Shown here one piece after another: positions 1-5,406 of a DNA stretch of 15,048 nucleotides. Origin of the DNA: Nitrososphaerota archaeon (GTDB lineage: Archaea; Thermoproteota; Nitrososphaeria; Nitrososphaerales; Nitrosopumilaceae); NCBI GenBank assembly GCA_016126025.1, contig JAEFDA010000109.1, positions 1 through 15,048 of the forward strand, given 5' to 3'. The notes beneath the pieces were generated by a model that made no database searches, was not told where the DNA came from, and worked only from the letters and a program-made list of their open reading frames with translations. The position numbers and the translations under genes were made by a program. The stretch's first letter is position 1. Every line of letters starts with the position of its first letter.

Positions 1-139
1 ACGCAAACGTCGCGCCGGCCGCGTCTATCCTTGCGTTGTCCGTCTGCGCGTATGCGGGCGCCGCTCCCGTCCCGTACATGGGGGGGATCGCGGCGGTGAG
101 CAGTATGGATATGGCTGCGACCGCAACGGATTTTTTCAT
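1..139 (-). CDS. pstS: PstS-like phosphate-binding protein, N-terminal fragment
   Basis: Partial gene read on the minus strand from an ATG at 139-137 and cut by the window edge after about 46 codons. The visible protein has a textbook export signal: MKKS, then a run of small and hydrophobic residues, then an AYAQ-type cleavage region near residue 31. The mature start has the pattern ARIDAAGATF, which matches the 'GAGATFP' opening of the substrate-binding protein PstS of phosphate ABC transporters. In that family the protein is exported, binds phosphate outside the cell and delivers it to PstCAB. An upstream ATG at 144 hits a stop after one codon, so 139 is the start. A TATA-like box at 162-167 sits about 26 nt before it. 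Only the signal and about 15 mature residues are visible, so the family call is good but not certain. Confidence 0.65.
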   Translation of the reverse strand, partial: MKKSVAVAAISILLTAAIPPMYGTGAAPAYAQTDNARIDAAGATFA

Positions 140-161
140 CGCATCCCGTAATGGGGCGGGG

Positions 162-167
162 TATAAT
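162..167 (-). promoter_or_regulatory. TATA box for the pstS-like gene
   Basis: On the minus strand the sequence reads ATTATA, centred about 26 nt upstream of the ATG at 139, the spacing expected for a leaderless archaeal transcript. The rest of the 140-241 gap contains a second AT-rich stretch near 176-187 and no gene. Confidence 0.5.
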
Positions 168-241
168 CGTAACCGGATTATAGATTACAAAGATGCAATA
201 CCGCTATGGATAGGCGGGTAGGTCTAGTATTCCTATATAGA

Positions 242-877
242 TTATAGGCGGGTGACCCAGGCGCCCTGTGCCTCGGCGGGCGCAGCGGGAAATTTGGACC
301 CCACCGCTTCGGCTGCGACGGCGCCGGCCTCCTGCATGATTTTCTGGGTCTCCGCGTCGGATGCCGGATCCACACCGAAGACATCACCACCCGTCGTCTT
401 GCTCATGAATGTGTTCAGCGTCTCGGCCATCTGGTTGAGCTCGGTGTCGGCCTCTGGAATGAACCTGCCCAGACTGGAGCCCAATTTTTTCATCAGTTGT
501 ACGGCCGGAGCTATTACCGCCACGGTGTCCCCCAAGTCCACATACCCGGACAGCCGGATCTCTACCTTCTCCAGCGACAGCTTGGCCATCAGCATTATCT
601 TCTTGACCTTTCGCAGCTCGGACAGCTCCCCGGCCAGCGCCCTGGCAGAGTACATGTCGTGCCTCCCAATGGCGGCGGCCACCTTGCCCAGCAGGGCCCT
701 GTCCCTGCTCTCCAGCTTCGAGACCATCCTGTCCAGAGAGCCCCTCTGCCTCTGTACTATGTTGACGCCGGTGCTTATGCGCGGCTTGAGGGGTCCCTCG
801 CGGCGCAAGGCTCTGCCTATATTGTCGCCCGGCCCCGGAGTGTATTCTTTTACCCATCGGTCCTTGAACTCGGCCAC
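242..877 (-). CDS. cdvB: CdvB/ESCRT-III (Snf7-family) paralogue
   Basis: A 211-residue protein of the Snf7/ESCRT-III family, the archaeal CdvB group, which forms membrane-remodelling filaments at the division site in Thaumarchaeota and Sulfolobales. The N-terminus (AEFKDRWVKEYTPGPGDN, then GPLKPRI) and the helical core are typical. Core signatures are 'LESRDRALLGKV', 'RHDMYSARALAGELSELRKVKK' and 'LGDTVAVIAPAVQLMKKL', followed by an acidic 'PEADTELNQMAETLN' stretch, covering about residues 25-165. I chose the GTG at 877-875 because a strong TATA box (899-906) lies about 25 nt upstream and the family begins near this residue; the frame stays open to 988, but those extra 37 residues look like shadow coding. 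The C-terminal tail is low-complexity (Ala/Pro), with no obvious winged-helix domain. CdvA and the CdvC/Vps4 ATPase are not in the window, so this is probably one of several stand-alone paralogues. Confidence 0.85.
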   Translation of the reverse strand: MAEFKDRWVKEYTPGPGDNIGRALRREGPLKPRISTGVNIVQRQRGSLDRMVSKLESRDRALLGKVAAAIGRHDMYSARALAGELSELRKVKKIMLMAKLSLEKVEIRLSGYVDLGDTVAVIAPAVQLMKKLGSSLGRFIPEADTELNQMAETLNTFMSKTTGGDVFGVDPASDAETQKIMQEAGAVAAEAVGSKFPAAPAEAQGAWVTRL

Positions 878-898
878 GTACTGGTCGTCCGTCTTGAG

Positions 899-906
899 TA
901 TATAAG
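899..906 (-). promoter_or_regulatory. TATA box for the CdvB paralogue
   Basis: Reads CTTATATA on the minus strand, one of the best TATA matches in the window. It is centred about 25 nt upstream of the GTG at 877 and decides that start against the longer frame beginning at 988, which would run through this box. Confidence 0.65.
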
Positions 907-1008
907 GAGATAAAGGGGATGTTGACCTGCGCAGACCTGGCCGGTATCGGAGCCGATTTGGGATGGCGGTACACGTGATAGCACACACATGATACCACCT
1001 GACAAACC

Positions 1009-1015
1009 ATATTTA
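1009..1015 (+). promoter_or_regulatory. TATA box for the 1039-1476 gene
   Basis: Reads ATATTTA on the plus strand, centred about 27 nt before the GTG at 1039 and about 24 nt before the GTG at 1036. It argues against a start at 1018, which would be only 3 nt downstream of the box. The 878-1038 gap therefore holds two divergent promoters; I see no other gene in it. Confidence 0.5.
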
Positions 1016-1038
1016 GTGTGGCCGCGGCCACCGTTGTG

Positions 1039-1476
1039 GTGAGGTTCCTACTGCTTACCATGCCCGTTGCGGTGGCCGCCCTGCTGGTGCTCTTTCTGGG
1101 TGCCGGTGGGGGGGGCAGCGAGAGGGCCTTCCACGCTACTCTGGCCGACCCGGACCTGTACGCCGGGGGCGTGTACTCCGAGTCGTTCTTTGCGGATCCA
1201 GGGGACTATCTCATACGGTTTGTGCCCAACGGGGACAGCCCCCCGAGCCTGTCCATAACCATAGAGGGCCCGGCCGTCTCCTTCTATGGCGAGTATGCTC
1301 TGCAGGGCACACTGCACGACACCGGCATCTCGGAGTACTACACCTGGGAGTATTCGGGCCCGGACCGGGTCGCGGTTCCGGCCGCCCAGCCCCTTACCGT
1401 AACGGTGGATCCCCGGGGGAGTACGGACGGTTCGGTCTCCGTGAGCCTGATCAGGAACCAAGCCGGCGGTGGTTGA
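1039..1476 (+). CDS. Small membrane-anchored extracellular protein, function unknown
   Basis: About 145 residues. Residues 1-23 (RFLLLTMPVAVAALLVLFLGAG) form a hydrophobic N-terminal helix, either an uncleaved anchor or a signal peptide. The remainder is rich in Tyr, Gly, Asp and Ser with alternating hydrophobic residues, as in a beta-sandwich domain exposed outside the cell: 'FHATLADPDLYAGGVY', 'GDYLIRFVPNGDSPPSLSI', 'SEYYTWEYSGPDRVAV'. There are no cysteines. I recognise no characterised family, although the layout resembles small conserved proteins of marine Thaumarchaeota. GTG codons at 1036 and 1039 fit the upstream TATA box; 1018 and the ATG at 1060 are alternatives, the latter removing part of the helix. 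It is a single gene, divergent from cdvB, and is followed by a repeat-filled gap. Confidence 0.6.
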   Translation: MRFLLLTMPVAVAALLVLFLGAGGGGSERAFHATLADPDLYAGGVYSESFFADPGDYLIRFVPNGDSPPSLSITIEGPAVSFYGEYALQGTLHDTGISEYYTWEYSGPDRVAVPAAQPLTVTVDPRGSTDGSVSVSLIRNQAGGG

Positions 1477-1478
1477 TA

Positions 1479-1597
1479 GGTGGCGCAACCCTGTCCGAAC
1501 TACGAGAGATTTCCTCTCCGTGTCGGAAACCCTGCCGACGCCTTTCTTTCGTTCCGCAGGGCTGCGCCGTTTAGTCGACAGTTGGTACTATCGGCAT
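1479..1597 (-). ncRNA. Candidate structured RNA from repeat copy 1
   Basis: Read on the minus strand, a TTAAATA box (1620-1626) lies about 26 nt before an ATG at 1597. A mini-ORF follows, then a nested hairpin. The outer arms are 1557-1567 and 1483-1493 (11 bp with one G-U on the minus strand; the same pair would be an A-C mismatch on the plus strand). Inside are TCCGA/TCGGA at 1494-1498 and 1523-1527, and GAGAG/CTCTC at 1504-1508 and 1514-1518. The G-U versus A-U difference from copy 2 favours a minus-strand RNA. The transcript and its 3' end are inference. Confidence 0.4.
1571..1597 (-). CDS. Possible 8-residue leaderless mini-ORF (copy 1)
   Basis: ATG at 1597 at leaderless spacing from the TTAAATA box, encoding MPIVPTVD and ending with TAA directly before the hairpin. 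Copy 2 has an equivalent ORF one codon longer. It may be a leader peptide or a chance reading frame; two copies of 8-9 codons are weak statistical evidence. Confidence 0.25.
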   Translation of the reverse strand: MPIVPTVD

Positions 1598-1619
1598 GCC
1601 CCTGAGTGGTTGATTAGAG

Positions 1620-1626
1620 TATTTAA
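1620..1626 (-). promoter_or_regulatory. TATA-like box in repeat copy 1
   Basis: TTAAATA on the minus strand, conserved in copy 2. It sits in the right arm of a 7-bp inverted repeat, AGTGGTT at 1605-1611 and AACCACT at 1625-1631, so it could also be an operator or be read towards the plus strand. Confidence 0.4.
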
Positions 1627-1691
1627 CCACTGTTAACGAACATTGCGATAATTGGGATCATTCACACAATTATTTCATATTGTATGGCGTT

Positions 1692-1764
1692 TTGGTGCAC
1701 GTTCTGCGTGCGGAACGCGCCTGCTGCCGCTACGCGGGTTCGCCTGCGGCCGATCATGCACCGG
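1692..1764 (+). ncRNA. Candidate branched RNA hairpin between the repeats
   Basis: The closing stem GGTGCA (1694-1699) pairs with TGCACC (1757-1762) and extends by two U-G pairs if read on the plus strand. It encloses a hairpin CGTTC/GAACG (1700-1704, 1713-1717) and a second, GCCGC/GCGGC (1726-1730, 1746-1750). An AT-rich, TATA-like tract lies at about 1664-1682. It is not a tRNA: there is no anticodon arm and no standard T-arm. The RNA call is speculative. Confidence 0.25.
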
Positions 1765-1781
1765 CCATACCGCAGTGGAAT

Positions 1782-1892
1782 GGTGGCGCAACCCTGTCCG
1801 AACTGCGAGAGATTTCCTCTCATTGTCGGACCCTGCCGCTCCGTTCCGCAGGGTTGCGCGGTTTAGTTGATAGACTTGACTATCATCGGCAT
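1782..1892 (-). ncRNA. Candidate structured RNA from repeat copy 2
   Basis: Minus-strand reading: a TTAAATA box (1914-1920) lies about 26 nt before an ATG at 1892, followed by a 9-codon mini-ORF and then the hairpin with an 11-bp outer stem, a GTCCGA/TCGGAC stem and a GAGAG/CTCTC tip (1807-1811, 1817-1821). An alternative pairing, CCCTGC with GCAGGG inside the left half, could compete with the outer stem, as in a switch. The spacing of box, ATG and stem is the same as in copy 1. Confidence 0.4.
1863..1892 (-). CDS. Possible 9-residue leaderless mini-ORF (copy 2)
   Basis: ATG at 1892, encoding MPMIVKSIN and ending in TAA. Compared with copy 1 the ORF differs by exactly one codon, so the frame survives, and the stop abuts the conserved hairpin in both. 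Very short, so treated as a hypothesis. Confidence 0.25.
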   Translation of the reverse strand: MPMIVKSIN

Positions 1893-1913
1893 ATTCAATA
1901 TGGTGGGTTTGGG

Positions 1914-1920
1914 TATTTAA
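1914..1920 (-). promoter_or_regulatory. TATA-like box in repeat copy 2
   Basis: TTAAATA on the minus strand at the same place relative to the ATG as in copy 1. Beyond it, up to about 2000, the gap is strongly AT-rich, with a TATATTATATG tract near 1969-1979 and TTTTT near 1963-1967, and no gene that I can see. Confidence 0.4.
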
Positions 1921-2039
1921 CCATTATTCACAGATAGTGTGCCAAACGGATTATTTATGCAATTTTTGTATATTATATGATGTATTTTGCAAATTTTAAC
2001 CCGGCGGATCCGGAACCGCCTTCATACGGAGACCGGCGC

Positions 2040-2753
2040 TCAGGGGGCTCCGATGTGCTTGTGCAGCTGGGGGACTATCCGAACCCCGCTGTACACGGGG
2101 TATACCGCGTCGTACATCTCCATCAGCGCGTCCAGCGACGGCTCTTCGATGCCGTAGGTGGGCTGTATGACGAATCCGGAGACCGCCCCCTCGGGCACCG
2201 CCCCAAAGACCTCGCCGGCCAGCGAACCCACGTACTGCGGCGACGTCCGCCGGCTGACTACCACCTTGATATAGGCTGTGGTGCCCGCCCGCGCGGCCTT
2301 TTGGAGGCACTCCAGGGCGTTCCGGTGCGCGGCGCGGTGGGCCCCAGTGCCCACGAACTCCGAGTCGGGGGTCTTGAACTCTATCTTGGCATAGTCCAGG
2401 TGTGGCAGGACGTGGTCGAACCGTCCGGAGTCGAAGCAGGAGGACTCCAGGTATGTGGCAACCCCCCGGGCCCGCACGTGGCGCGCCATCTCGGCCACCG
2501 CCTCGTGCTGCATGAGAGGATCCCCGCCGGTAAAGTTCACCTTGAAGGTGTTCTTCTGGAGGCTGTCGTCCACCAAGGCCATGGCGTCCTCCAGCGAGTA
2601 CTCGGTTCCCGAGTCGGCGGGCAGCGCCTCGGGGGTGTCGCAGTAGAAGCAGCCGAAGGGGCAGCCGGCCAGCCGGACGAAGAGAGTCTTGGTTCCGTAC
2701 AGTATGCCCTCGCCCTCCACCGAGGTAAAGACCTCGAATATGCGCACCTTCAC
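2040..2753 (-). CDS. queE: 7-carboxy-7-deazaguanine synthase (radical SAM)
   Basis: A 237-residue radical SAM enzyme. QueE converts 6-carboxytetrahydropterin to 7-carboxy-7-deazaguanine in the route from GTP to preQ0, used in archaea for archaeosine in tRNA. The cluster-binding motif CPFGCFYC is at residues 31-38 (CX3CX2C). The N-terminus (FEVFTSVEGEGILYGTKTLFVRLAGC) is diagnostic of QueE. The SAM-binding GGE-type motif is TGGDPL at 75-80, with Asp where most homologues have Glu. The C-terminus ends RIVPQLHKHIGAP, also typical. The start is a GTG at 2753-2751, with a TTTATTA box about 27 nt upstream. It is probably monocistronic, since the next minus-strand gene is separated from it by 57 bp including this promoter. 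folE and queC of the same pathway lie 3 and 4 kb away. Confidence 0.9.
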   Translation of the reverse strand: MKVRIFEVFTSVEGEGILYGTKTLFVRLAGCPFGCFYCDTPEALPADSGTEYSLEDAMALVDDSLQKNTFKVNFTGGDPLMQHEAVAEMARHVRARGVATYLESSCFDSGRFDHVLPHLDYAKIEFKTPDSEFVGTGAHRAAHRNALECLQKAARAGTTAYIKVVVSRRTSPQYVGSLAGEVFGAVPEGAVSGFVIQPTYGIEEPSLDALMEMYDAVYPVYSGVRIVPQLHKHIGAP

Positions 2754-2776
2754 GGTTACCGCATGGGCCGTCCCTG

Positions 2777-2783
2777 TAATAAA
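2777..2783 (-). promoter_or_regulatory. TATA box for queE
   Basis: TTTATTA on the minus strand, centred about 27 nt from the GTG at 2753. Confidence 0.55.
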
Positions 2784-2810
2784 CGGGTGGCGCGGTACCG
2801 GGTTCCCGGG

Positions 2811-3026
2811 CTAGTGCAGGACAGGCTCCCGGGTGTAGAAGAGGCCCGCCACGAAGAATGCCACGCCCAGTATTCCAATCAGGCTTCCCACGAACTCGAC
2901 GGTCTCCTGTATCTCCACGGTGGGGGCCCACAAGAATGCCATCAGGCCCCCCACCACAATCATGGGGATTCCCACGCCTACGGTGATCGCCTTGGAGGCC
3001 ACGGACTGACCGTACCAGGAAACCAT
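2811..3026 (-). CDS. Small two-transmembrane protein, unknown function
   Basis: A 71-residue membrane protein with hydrophobic helices at about residues 12-31 (AITVGVGIPMIVVGGLMAFL) and 45-64 (VGSLIGILGVAFFVAGLFY). They are joined by a short acidic loop, TVEIQETVEF. There is no known motif or cysteine pair. The ATG at 3026 is the longest start. However, the same bases form a TATA-like TTCATATG (3024-3031) centred about 26 nt before an in-frame GTG at 3002, so the protein may really start eight residues later at VASKAIT. Hydrophobic patterning and GC-rich third positions support a real gene. It precedes queE on the same strand, but queE has its own promoter. Confidence 0.6.
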   Translation of the reverse strand: MVSWYGQSVASKAITVGVGIPMIVVGGLMAFLWAPTVEIQETVEFVGSLIGILGVAFFVAGLFYTREPVLH

Positions 3027-3060
3027 ATGAACTTAATGGAATCGGCGGTCTGATGCCGTG

Positions 3061-3079
3061 TGCAGGCCGGTGGCCTGCA
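3061..3079. other. Perfect 8-bp hairpin with 3-base loop
   Basis: TGCAGGCC, GGT, GGCCTGCA. It lies just 3' of the exported-protein operon (which ends at 3122) and 5' of the small membrane protein. It could be a processing or stop signal for the minus-strand operon, but no T-tract follows. A second, 14-bp perfect palindrome at 3109-3122 overlaps the operon's stop codon. Confidence 0.45.
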
Positions 3080-3121
3080 GCCAAAGTACGCGTCTTGCCC
3101 ACGAATCCGGCGGCCGGCCGC

Positions 3122-4066
3122 CTACTGTTCCGACAGCCAGGCGTTGAGGCGGGTCAGGAGAGTCTCGGCCTCGTCCAGGTCGCCGGCCTCCAGCTCCTCC
3201 AGGAAGCGGTCCAGCGTCGCCTTGACCGCCGCGTACTCTATCTCGTCCAGCACGCCCTGCTGCAGCATCTGCTCTGCGGTGGTCTGGGTCTGCCGCATCC
3301 ACAGCTCCAGCTGGTTGGCCTTGACCAGGTCCAGGTCCTGCTTGAGCGTGATTATCTCGTTTATGATGGATATGATCTCGGAGGGCTCGGTGGCGGCGGC
3401 CAGCCTGTCCCGGATGGCCAGCATCAGCTCCACCCCGTCGGGGGGTATGTTCAGCTCCTCGGCGTTGTCCACCAGCCTCTCCAGGTGCTTCACGTACAGG
3501 GCTGCGTACTCCAGGGCCCTCTCGGCGTCCTCCTGTGCCGCAACGGCTCCTATCTGCTCCCGGAAGAGGCCCACCATGTGGTTGATGCGCTCCAGCGTCG
3601 CGGCCACGTCGGGATCCCCGGCCTCTATCTGGGCGGTGGCCTGCGCGAAGAGCGCATCCAGATCCTCGCCGGGGGCCTCCACGCCGTACGTCTCGGCCAG
3701 CTCCAGCAGCTGGCCGTAGTACCTGGCCTGCCTCTCCAGCACGGCTGCGTAGTATATCTGGTCGTCCTCGGGCTCTTGCCCGTTCTCGTTCATGAGCTGG
3801 AAGGCCTCCGAGAACATCTGCATCGCGGCCAGAAAGTTCTCCCCGGCCGCCTCCGCGTCGGTCGAGTTCAGTATGGCCTCCACCCGGACCTCCCCCAGGG
3901 CGAGCAGCTCGTGCACCCGGGGCGGGTCCGCGGGATCGACCTGTATCTGCGCCTGTATCTGCGCCTGCTTGGCCAGCTTGTGGAGCGCAACCGGATCCGC
4001 ATCGGCGGCGGCCAGGGGAACGGCGGCCAGCGCCACCAGCACGGCCACGGCCAGGTAGACCCTCAC
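3122..4066 (-). CDS. Exported alpha-helical protein, partner of the membrane regulator
   Basis: About 314 residues, starting at a GTG (4066-4064) that overlaps the upstream gene's TGA by the classic 4-base GTGA coupling. The frame runs further upstream, but that part lies inside the neighbouring gene in another frame. A signal peptide spans about residues 1-22 (RVYLAVAVLVALAAVPLAAADA). The rest is acidic and almost wholly helical, with Leu/Ala heptad-like patterns and no cysteines, as in coiled-coil or helical-repeat proteins: 'ERQARYYGQLLELAETYGV', 'LFREQIGAVAAQEDAERALEYAALYVKHLERLV', 'LDRFLEELEAGDLDEAETLLTRLNAWLSEQ'. A 12-bp exact tandem duplication (3941-3964) doubles an A-Q-I-Q unit near residue 38. 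I recognise no named family. Translational coupling suggests that it works with the membrane-anchored winged-helix protein. Confidence 0.7.
   Translation of the reverse strand: MRVYLAVAVLVALAAVPLAAADADPVALHKLAKQAQIQAQIQVDPADPPRVHELLALGEVRVEAILNSTDAEAAGENFLAAMQMFSEAFQLMNENGQEPEDDQIYYAAVLERQARYYGQLLELAETYGVEAPGEDLDALFAQATAQIEAGDPDVAATLERINHMVGLFREQIGAVAAQEDAERALEYAALYVKHLERLVDNAEELNIPPDGVELMLAIRDRLAAATEPSEIISIINEIITLKQDLDLVKANQLELWMRQTQTTAEQMLQQGVLDEIEYAAVKATLDRFLEELEAGDLDEAETLLTRLNAWLSEQ
3941..3964. repeat. 12-bp exact tandem duplication inside a gene
   Basis: CTGTATCTGCGC occurs twice head to tail and keeps the reading frame, adding four residues (AQIQ) just after the signal peptide of the exported helical protein. 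It is probably a recent slippage event. Confidence 0.8.
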
Positions 4067-4995
4067 TGCGGTCCCCCCTCCCGTCTTATCCTGATCTGGT
4101 TGTGCGAGTCCCTCTTTATGATGTCCACGGCCCCCTCCCTGCTCAGCCTCTGCACGGCCCTCCACATGCTGGTCCTGGGCCGAAGGAGCTTCTTGCGCAG
4201 CCTGCTCTCGGACACCTCGCCGCCGTTCTCGCATATGTACCGCACTATCTCCTTGTCCTCGTCCCTGAGACCGGGCACCCGGGCAAACACCGCCTCGGGG
4301 TCGAGCGGCTCGGGTTCCTCCCCGATGTGGGGGGCCGGGCCGCCGGGCCGCCGGGACCTTGCCCGGATGGCCAGAAAGGCGCCCACCGCCCCGGCCGCCA
4401 GAGGCAGCGCCAAAAGCATGAGGGTACCCGAATCCCCGGACGGCCCGTCGTCGTCCGGCGCCGGAGTCGCCGGCGGCGCCACCGGCTCGACGCTGCGCGC
4501 CGTGTTTGTGATGTAGCTTATCTCTGCCGGTCCGCTGGGCATCTCCAGTCGGACACTCTCGCCGACCGTATCCAGGTTCCTCGGTATGGCGTTCATGCCC
4601 ACTATGACCGCGCCGCCGGGCATCAGAAGGGTGTACTCGTGGTCTATGTCCAGCGAGAAGGTCCAGATGCGCCCGTCCTTGGATACTATGTCGTGTACGT
4701 CGTAGCTGATGCTGACCAGGCCCGAGCCGAACGTCTCCAGTTCCATGCTACTCACCCCGGCCCGCTCGGCCGCCAGCAGCACGCCGTCCTCGTCCACGGC
4801 CACAAAGCTGTCCACCGCCGTACCCAGCAGCCCCACCACAAAGGAGGGTTCCTGCGGATCCACCTCGACTTGGGCGGTGACGTGCGCCAGTCCGTCTGGA
4901 TATACGGTTATCTCGGTGTGTGGAAGCGCGCCGAACGACGCCTCGGCAGCCCCCCACACCACAATTGCGATCAGGATCGCGGCCAGCCGCACCAT
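4063..4995 (-). CDS. Membrane-anchored winged-helix protein with extracellular domain
   Basis: 310 residues in four parts. Residues 1-22 are a signal peptide or first membrane helix. About 25-165 form an extracellular beta-rich domain (HTEITVYPDGLAHVTAQVEV ... VSISYDVHDIVSKDGRIWTF). A Pro/Asp-rich stalk at 170-189 precedes a membrane helix at about 190-211, ending in Arg/Lys. The cytoplasmic tail, 245-308, reads as a MarR-like winged helix (DKEIVRYICENGGEVSESRLRKKLLRPRTSMWRAVQRLSREGAVDIIKR). The same design, extracellular domain, one helix and C-terminal DNA-binding domain, occurs in archaeal one-component membrane regulators. The start at 4995 fits a TTTTAGTA box about 25 nt upstream. It is translationally coupled to the exported helical protein. 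The sensed signal and DNA targets cannot be read from sequence. Confidence 0.75.
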   Translation of the reverse strand: MVRLAAILIAIVVWGAAEASFGALPHTEITVYPDGLAHVTAQVEVDPQEPSFVVGLLGTAVDSFVAVDEDGVLLAAERAGVSSMELETFGSGLVSISYDVHDIVSKDGRIWTFSLDIDHEYTLLMPGGAVIVGMNAIPRNLDTVGESVRLEMPSGPAEISYITNTARSVEPVAPPATPAPDDDGPSGDSGTLMLLALPLAAGAVGAFLAIRARSRRPGGPAPHIGEEPEPLDPEAVFARVPGLRDEDKEIVRYICENGGEVSESRLRKKLLRPRTSMWRAVQRLSREGAVDIIKRDSHNQIRIRREGGPQ

Positions 4996-5016
4996 ATATG
5001 GCAGAGGAGCCGTCCC

Positions 5017-5024
5017 TACTAAAA
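5017..5024 (-). promoter_or_regulatory. TATA box for the membrane regulator operon
   Basis: TTTTAGTA on the minus strand, about 25 nt upstream of the ATG at 4995. The nearer CATATATGG overlaps the start codon and is too close to be the promoter. Confidence 0.5.
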
Positions 5025-5080
5025 CGATCCTCCCAGCGTGCCGCGGGCGTGTCTAGCGCCAGCCATGAGCGTGCCATGGC

Positions 5081-5368
5081 CTAGTACCTCAGGTTCAGGT
5101 TGTCGGCCAGATCCTTGAACTTTTCCAACTCGCGCACGAACGCCCGCCCCTTCTCGGTTATCATGAAGACCCTGCAGCGGCCGCTCTTGCTGTACTGGAC
5201 CAGCCCGGCGTCCACCAGCTTGTCGCACTTTGCCAGCGCGGCATAGTGCGAGAGGTTGGCGGATCTGGTTATCTGAGATACCAGGACCCCGCCCACTCCG
5301 CCGTTGGCCGTCACGCCCAGGATGTCCCCGACTATTCCGATCTCGGTGCGGTATTGCTTCTTTGTCAT
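5081..5368 (-). CDS. Winged-helix transcriptional regulator
   Basis: 95 residues, forming a single winged-helix domain of the archaeal 'HTH_45'/PadR-MarR-like type. Helices span about residues 7-18 (EIGIVGDILGVT), 28-37 (VLVSQITRSA) and 38-54 (LSHYAALAKCDKLVDAGL). The wing is VQYSKSGRCRVFMITEKG, followed by a dimerising C-terminal helix, RAFVRELEKFKDLADNL. The open frame extends back to 5551, but the Arg/Pro-rich extra residues are shadow coding. The ATG at 5368 begins the conserved domain, and a weak box (CTTAA, 5391-5395) lies 25 nt upstream. There is no ligand-binding domain, so it is probably a small DNA-binding switch. It is divergent from folE across a 215-bp gap; control of its own gene or of that gap is possible. 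Confidence 0.75.
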   Translation of the reverse strand: MTKKQYRTEIGIVGDILGVTANGGVGGVLVSQITRSANLSHYAALAKCDKLVDAGLVQYSKSGRCRVFMITEKGRAFVRELEKFKDLADNLNLRY

Positions 5369-5406
5369 GGGTATACTACGTTGAAAGGGGTTAAGAGGGG
5401 AGCCAT

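Larger units (their letters stand above)
1479..1630. repeat. Structured direct repeat, copy 1
   Basis: About 152 bp, matching 1782-1923 in the same orientation. The first ~60 bp are nearly identical, beginning GGTGGCGCAACCCTGTCCGA. Other shared blocks are GTTCCGCAGGG, TGCGC, GTTTAGT, ATCGGCAT and TATTTAACCA at the far end. Copy 1 has about 10 extra bases in the middle. Both copies lie in the same gap between convergent genes. Confidence 0.85.
1782..1923. repeat. Structured direct repeat, copy 2
   Basis: About 142 bp, second copy of the element at 1479-1630. Its hairpin is more perfect: GCGCAACCCTG at 1786-1796 against CAGGGTTGCGC at 1849-1859 has no mismatch, and the inner stem GTCCGA/TCGGAC (1796-1801, 1826-1831) is one pair longer than in copy 1. 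Confidence 0.85.

Noticed and set aside
1694..1762. tRNA gene in the hairpin between the repeats
   Set aside because: A GGTTCGCC string resembles a T-arm, but there is no anticodon arm, no 7-bp acceptor stem and no proper D-arm.
1479..1923. Insertion sequence or CRISPR array
   Set aside because: Only two copies, no transposase, no target duplication and no spacer pattern; the repeats are ~145 bp with internal structure.
1977..3053. 358-codon plus-strand open frame
   Set aside because: Shadow of queE and the two-TM gene; composition is His/Val/Gly-rich and it has no domain.
3053..4516. 487-codon plus-strand open frame
   Set aside because: Antisense to two well-supported minus-strand genes. 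Its protein is a His/Gln/Leu-rich low-complexity sequence with no domain, which is what GC-rich third positions produce on the opposite strand.
4984..5000. CATATATGG next to the membrane regulator start as its promoter
   Set aside because: It overlaps the ATG, too close for a TATA box; the box at 5017-5024 has the right distance.
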